This document shows, piece by piece, positions 23,256-27,465 of a DNA stretch of 27,465 nucleotides; position 1 is the first letter of the stretch, and the number at the start of each line of letters is the position of its first letter. Under the pieces are notes generated by a model, which saw nothing but the letters and a program-made list of their open reading frames with translations, was not told the DNA's origin and made no database searches. The DNA lies in the IMG/VR virus record IMGVR_UViG_3300034375_002770, positions 1 to 27,465 of that record; one strand, 5' to 3'. The position numbers were made by a program, and so were the translations under genes. This DNA comes from a virus.

Positions 23256-26200
23256 ATGGCTGTAACTCAAAACTCATTCACAGGAAATGGCTCCACCACC
23301 AATTTCTCTTTTACATTCCCCTATATTAAAGAAGCGGACGTCAAAGCTAAAATTGACGGCGTAAACACAACTGCATTCACACTAGCCAACGCAACAACGG
23401 TATCGTTTACTACAGCTCCGTCTAACGGGGCTGCTATTATCATTTTCCGTGATACCGACAACGACGAAAAAACAGCTACGTTCTTTGCTGGATCGGCTAT
23501 CAAAGCAGAGGACTTGAACAACAACTTTGATCAGGTGTTGTTTACTGCACAAGAGGTTGACAACAACGCTTTGCAGACCCTTGGTGGCACCATGTCTGGT
23601 GATCTGAACTTTGGTCAGAACGCTAACATTGTCTTCGAAGGTGCAACAGATGATGCAAATGAAACAACTCTGACGGTTGCAGATCCTACTGCTGACCGTA
23701 CGATCACCTTGCCCGACGTAACTGGTACTGTTGTCACGACTGGTGACACAGCAACTGTTGCTACAGCAATGGTAGCCGACTCTGCAATTACTAGCGCAAA
23801 AATTTCTGACGGTACTATTGCTACAGGCGACATTGCAAACGACGCAATTACTACCGCAAAGATTGCTGACGCAAACGTTACCACGGCACTGATTGCAGAT
23901 GCCAATGTGACCACTGCAAAGCTTGCTAGCGATGCTGTTACCACGGCTAAGATCACTGATGCCAACGTAACCACCGCTAAGATTGCAAACGACGCAATTA
24001 CTGCCGCAAAAATTGCAGCAGATGCTGTTGGATCTAGCGAGATTGCAGCTAATGCAGTTACTTCAAGTGAGCTGGCTGACGCTTCTGTTGATACTGCAGC
24101 TATTGTTGACGCAAATGTCACTACTGCAAAGGTAGCTGACTCTGCAATCACCACTGCAAAGATCAACGACAGCGCAGTTACCAGTGCAAAGATTGGTTCT
24201 AACCAAGTAACTGAAGCAAAGATTGCAGATAACGCAGTCACTACCGCTAAAATTCCTGATAGTGGTGTAACTACACCTAAGATTGCTGACAATGCTGTCA
24301 CAAACGTCAAGCTTGCTGATGCTGAGCTGCGTGAACTGGCAACTATGGGGTCTACCACTGCGTCTGCACTGGCTGATCTTACGCAAGCTGAGGTTCAAAT
24401 CCTAGACGGTGCGACTGTTAGCACCAACGAACTCAATATCTTGGATGGTGTCACTGCTAATGCAACTGAAATCAACCAGCTTGACGGCAATACGCTGACT
24501 AATAGCTTTACTGCTAGCAGCACAACCCAATATCCGTCGTCTAATGCCATCAGCGGCTACGTTCTTGGCCTGATGGACAACCTCGGTGGCTTTGTTGCCA
24601 TCGCAAACGAGAACAGCTTCCCCACTACCAACCCTGATCCCTCTGATGATGCAGGCACTGTTGTGTCTATCTCTGATGCAGGTGGTCTGGTAGTCAGTGC
24701 ATCTGGCACTGCAAGTGGTCAAACCACTGGTGGTACTGCTGTAACCATCACAGGCTTCCCGTCTGCACTGCAAAGCAGCACCCTGCCTGCAGGTCAAGGC
24801 TTGCAAGTTGTTTCTACTTCCACGCTCAACACCTATACGTACCACAAAGTCCTTGGTACAGACGCTGACATTGCACAACTGAACGATGATGTCAATGATT
24901 TCTTTGCCCGGTATCGTATTGGCACGACTAATCCTACCACAGATCTAGACGCTGGTGACCTGTTCTTCAACACGTCCACTGGCAAGATGCTGGTGTATGA
25001 CTCCACTACGTCTGCATGGGAGGAGGTACAGGCTGTTGGTAACTACTTCATCAACACTCTAAGCTCCTCAGGAGGCACTGGAGGCGGCTCAGCGACGTTT
25101 AACGGCTCTGCTTATAGGTTTACCCTCAGCAACCCTGGAAGTGTCGCACAGCAGCATATCGTAAGCATTAACGGTGTCATTCAAAAGCCTAACAGTGGCA
25201 CGTCACAACCGTCTGAAGGCTTTGCTATCGACAATGCTGACATCATTCTTGCTGCAGCTCCTGCTACTGGCTCTGAGTTCTTCATTGTCACTGTAGGTAC
25301 TTCTGTCAATATCGGTGCTCCTAGCAACGATACCATCAATAATGCGATGGTTAAGGCTGATGCAGCCATTGCTGGCACCAAGATCAGCCCAGACTTTGGT
25401 AGTCAAAACGTTGTAACGACTGGATCGGTTGGTGTTGGAACGACGTCGCCACTTGCTTTATATCGCAGCTTGTCTATTCACGGACCAGCCAATGATCAAG
25501 GTGGTGTTCTTGATTTAGCAACAGCTAATCAGTCTTCAAGAGCATACGTATTTAACGATTCCAACGGCTTGAGCGTTCAAACCGCAACGTCTCACCCCAT
25601 TCTGTTTAAGCCTAACAGCACCGAGCGCCTGCGTATAGACAGCTCTGGGCGTGTAGTTATTGGCGCAACTTCAACTCCAGTTCAATTTTCAGTTCAAAAC
25701 GCCTCAACTTCGCTTGGGATTGAAGTTGACACGGCTAGTGGGTTTGCGTCTGGTCCTACCTTGCGTGGTTACCACCGTCCTGGAAGTGCCTACAAAAACT
25801 TAGGCATTACTGGTGCACAAATTATGTTTGGCATCAATGATGTAGAGAAAGCACGCATCGACAGCTCGGGGCGGTTGTTGCTGGGCCATAGCAGCAGCGT
25901 GGGTGATGACAACAACCTGCAACTTGTTGGGTCAACGGCTGATGGATCTTCAGCGACATTTTGGCGCTCTAGTTCGGATTCAGGCAATCCCCAGCTCAAC
26001 TTTGTAAAAACTAGAGGTTCTGTAGCTTCTCCCTCAATTGTTTCTAGTGGCGACACTTTAGGACGCATTCGGTTTTATGGCTGGGATGGTCTTGACAGTG
26101 ACAGTAGAGCCGCAGAAATTATCGCGCAAGTAGACGGAACACCTGGCGGGGATGATATGCCAGGAAGGCTCATCTTCAGCACCACAGCTGACGGCTCACG

Positions 26201-27374
26201 CGTCGTGACTGAGCGGATGCGAATCGACAGCTCTGGAAATGTTGGCATCGGAACCACATCCCCGTCAAAAAAGTTACACATCGATTCAAGCTCAGATCAA
26301 ATACGTTTGTCCGATGGATCTGGCGGTTTTGAGTTGAGAGCTGGCAACGTATTTAAGATTTCTGATGATGGTACTGAGCGGGTGCGGATCGACAGCTCTG
26401 GGAATGTTGGCATCGGAGTGTCGTCGCCGCGTGGACTTCTTCACTTACATTCTTCTAGTGCTCCTCGGCTTGATTTTACAAACGCAACTACAGGCACAGC
26501 AAGCACAGATGGAACAACTATTTCTGTTGATAGCTCAACAGGCGCGTTAAATATCATTCAAAGAGAGTCGCAACCAATCCAGTTTTATACCAATAATACT
26601 GAGAAAGTGCGTATTGATACTGACGGTCACCTGCAGATTCGCCGTGAGGGCGTTTCAAGTATGCCAGGTGTTGATACACGGCACACTCGCTATATTATCA
26701 AGCAAACTAATGGTCAAGAAGCAATTCTTGGCGCAGTTTATGCACAAGGTCAATCAGCTTGGGGCGGCGATTTAGTCTTCGCAAGTAAAAGTGCAACCGG
26801 CAACCCAGCTACTGGATTGGCGGAGCGGATGAGGATTGGTGATAGTGGGTATGTAGCCACTCACATGAGCAGCACCCTTGGGCTTGTTCTTGGCACAGTA
26901 GGTAATGCAACAAATTACACCATAATTAAAGGTAGAAGTTCTTCTACGGGCATTAACACTGGAAACGATGTTTTCTATGTTTATGGCAACGGCAACGTTC
27001 AAAACAGTAATAACTCTTACGGGCAAATTTCAGATGTCAAGCTAAAAGAAAACATTGTTGACGCGAACTCGCAGTGGGACAACATAAAAGGTGTAAGAGT
27101 CCGCAACTTTAATTTTATTGAAGGACAAACTCATACGCAAATTGGTGTTGTTGCTCAAGAGCTTGAGGCAGTATCGCCTGGTCTTATTGATGAAGCACCT
27201 GATCGCGACGAAGACGGCAACGATCTTGGTACTGTCACTAAATCAGTCAAGTATTCAGTGCTTTATATGAAAGCAGTCAAAGCACTTCAAGAAGCAATGG
27301 AGCGCATCGAAACCCTAGAAACACAAAACGCCTCCCTTGAGGCAAGACTAACCGCTCTTGAAGGAGGATCTTAA
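23256..27374 (+). CDS. Tail fiber with T7-type N-terminal domain, decapeptide repeats and S74 chaperone
   Basis: A 1372-residue receptor-binding fiber. Residues 1-115 (NSFTGNGSTTNFSFTFPYIK, ending NNNFDQVLFTAQE) are a T7 gp17-type tail-attachment domain. Residues 177-356 hold eighteen 10-residue repeats (ITTAKIADA type), followed by ILDG-type repeats near 385-410 (VQILDGATVSTNELNILDG). Six RIDSSG-type repeats lie between about 792 and 1200. The C terminus from S1259 is an intramolecular chaperone of the peptidase S74 type: SDVKLKENI, with S1259 and K1264 fitting the self-cleavage dyad, then IGVVAQELEAV and a terminal coiled coil. It likely trimerises and sheds the chaperone. Repeats suggest growth by duplication. 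No Shine-Dalgarno precedes ATG 23256. Confidence 0.95.
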   Translation: MAVTQNSFTGNGSTTNFSFTFPYIKEADVKAKIDGVNTTAFTLANATTVSFTTAPSNGAAIIIFRDTDNDEKTATFFAGSAIKAEDLNNNFDQVLFTAQEVDNNALQTLGGTMSGDLNFGQNANIVFEGATDDANETTLTVADPTADRTITLPDVTGTVVTTGDTATVATAMVADSAITSAKISDGTIATGDIANDAITTAKIADANVTTALIADANVTTAKLASDAVTTAKITDANVTTAKIANDAITAAKIAADAVGSSEIAANAVTSSELADASVDTAAIVDANVTTAKVADSAITTAKINDSAVTSAKIGSNQVTEAKIADNAVTTAKIPDSGVTTPKIADNAVTNVKLADAELRELATMGSTTASALADLTQAEVQILDGATVSTNELNILDGVTANATEINQLDGNTLTNSFTASSTTQYPSSNAISGYVLGLMDNLGGFVAIANENSFPTTNPDPSDDAGTVVSISDAGGLVVSASGTASGQTTGGTAVTITGFPSALQSSTLPAGQGLQVVSTSTLNTYTYHKVLGTDADIAQLNDDVNDFFARYRIGTTNPTTDLDAGDLFFNTSTGKMLVYDSTTSAWEEVQAVGNYFINTLSSSGGTGGGSATFNGSAYRFTLSNPGSVAQQHIVSINGVIQKPNSGTSQPSEGFAIDNADIILAAAPATGSEFFIVTVGTSVNIGAPSNDTINNAMVKADAAIAGTKISPDFGSQNVVTTGSVGVGTTSPLALYRSLSIHGPANDQGGVLDLATANQSSRAYVFNDSNGLSVQTATSHPILFKPNSTERLRIDSSGRVVIGATSTPVQFSVQNASTSLGIEVDTASGFASGPTLRGYHRPGSAYKNLGITGAQIMFGINDVEKARIDSSGRLLLGHSSSVGDDNNLQLVGSTADGSSATFWRSSSDSGNPQLNFVKTRGSVASPSIVSSGDTLGRIRFYGWDGLDSDSRAAEIIAQVDGTPGGDDMPGRLIFSTTADGSRVVTERMRIDSSGNVGIGTTSPSKKLHIDSSSDQIRLSDGSGGFELRAGNVFKISDDGTERVRIDSSGNVGIGVSSPRGLLHLHSSSAPRLDFTNATTGTASTDGTTISVDSSTGALNIIQRESQPIQFYTNNTEKVRIDTDGHLQIRREGVSSMPGVDTRHTRYIIKQTNGQEAILGAVYAQGQSAWGGDLVFASKSATGNPATGLAERMRIGDSGYVATHMSSTLGLVLGTVGNATNYTIIKGRSSSTGINTGNDVFYVYGNGNVQNSNNSYGQISDVKLKENIVDANSQWDNIKGVRVRNFNFIEGQTHTQIGVVAQELEAVSPGLIDEAPDRDEDGNDLGTVTKSVKYSVLYMKAVKALQEAMERIETLETQNASLEARLTALEGGS
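23784..24323 (+). repeat. Eighteen tandem 30-base units encoding a decapeptide repeat in the tail fiber
   Basis: The protein register is A/N-V/I-T-T-A-K-I-A-D-A/N, repeated 18 times without a gap. Units differ by substitutions at DNA level, and some pairs are nearly identical. The regular spacing suggests a repetitive beta structure in the fiber shaft. Confidence 0.9.
25629..26850 (+). repeat. Dispersed RIDSSG-type repeats in the tail fiber
   Basis: Six copies of an (L/M/V)RIDSSGxVxIG-like unit begin near 25629, 25851, 26217, 26382, 26606 and 26829. The last two are degenerate. The copies at 26217 and 26382 are nearly identical for about 35 bases, through GTTGGCATCGGA, indicating recent duplication or gene conversion. 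Confidence 0.8.
27361..27368 (+). promoter_or_regulatory. Strong ribosome binding site for the gene starting at 27377
   Basis: AAGGAGGA lies 8 bases before ATG 27377 and overlaps the last codons of the tail fiber gene. It supports a new gene there. Confidence 0.75.
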
Positions 27375-27376
27375 TT

Positions 27377-27465
27377 ATGGCACTTACACAAATTACAACT
27401 GGTGGTCTTGATGACAATATCAACATCGGCAGTAATACTCTGAAGATTGACAGTACTAATAACCG
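27377..27465 (+). CDS. Start of a further gene, possibly a second fiber or tail-associated protein (cut by window end)
   Basis: Only 29 codons are visible: MALTQITTGGLDDNINIGSN, then TLKIDSTNN. The frame is open to the window edge, so the gene is partial at its 3' end. The Thr/Asn/Gly/Asp-rich, beta-type composition and the LKIDS segment resemble fiber sequences of marine phages, and the position after the tail fiber fits a second adhesin or accessory fiber. The start is well supported by AAGGAGGA eight bases upstream. No specific family can be named from this fragment. Confidence 0.65.
   Translation, partial: MALTQITTGGLDDNINIGSNTLKIDSTNN

Noticed and set aside
23784-24323. CRISPR-like array from 30-base periodic repeats
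   Set aside because: The repeats are coding, contiguous without unique spacers, and keep a decapeptide register inside the tail fiber.
23615-24358. Minus-strand open frame of 247 codons opposite the fiber repeats
   Set aside because: Its Ala/Val/Ser-rich repeats are the antisense of the decapeptide repeat units; there is no ribosome site or domain.

Overview
The window reads as the middle and late part of a T7-like lytic cyanophage genome (Autographiviridae-type podovirus of marine picocyanobacteria). Every convincing gene is on the + strand. The order is replication and nucleotide supply, then portal, scaffold, capsid, tail tube, internal core and tail fiber, which is the T7 order. The photosynthesis genes psbA (full-length D1) and hli are embedded in the structural block. 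A small NblA-like gene (a phycobilisome-degradation adaptor) points to a phycobilisome-containing host such as Synechococcus rather than Prochlorococcus. Family assignments come from motif recognition and recalled sequences; no search was run.

Region 1 (1-5257): the end of a T7-type DNA polymerase whose exonuclease and polymerase parts lie in different frames; a 5'-3' exonuclease; the NblA-like gene overlapping its 3' end; a DUF3310 protein; a MazG-like NTP pyrophosphohydrolase; a two-gene class I-type ribonucleotide reductase (short alpha, and a short beta with no tyrosine at the usual radical position); and a small conserved-looking gene. The genes are chained by ATGA/TAATG overlaps, consistent with translational coupling. 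Together they would supply and polymerise dNTPs from recycled host DNA, while NblA would dismantle the antenna.

Region 2 (5257-8336): a Gln-rich protein, portal and scaffold. Region 3 (8336-11189): hli, a run of very small Lys/Arg-rich genes, a secreted beta-barrel-like protein, psbA, and two tiny genes (DUF4278-like and a four-Cys protein). The short spacers between these hold hairpins and palindromes. Region 4 (11190-12374): the major capsid gene, with optimised-looking codon use, closed by a textbook terminator at the same place as T7 T-phi.

Region 5 (12375-27465): tail tube A, tail tube B, a gp14-like protein, a gp15-like protein with a C-terminal lysozyme, a gp16-like protein, a repeat-rich tail fiber with an S74 chaperone, and the start of a further gene cut by the window edge. 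No gene-free stretch exceeds about 160 bases. I saw no tRNA, CRISPR array, insertion sequence, integrase or RNA polymerase gene; the T7-like early genes and terminase must lie outside the window.
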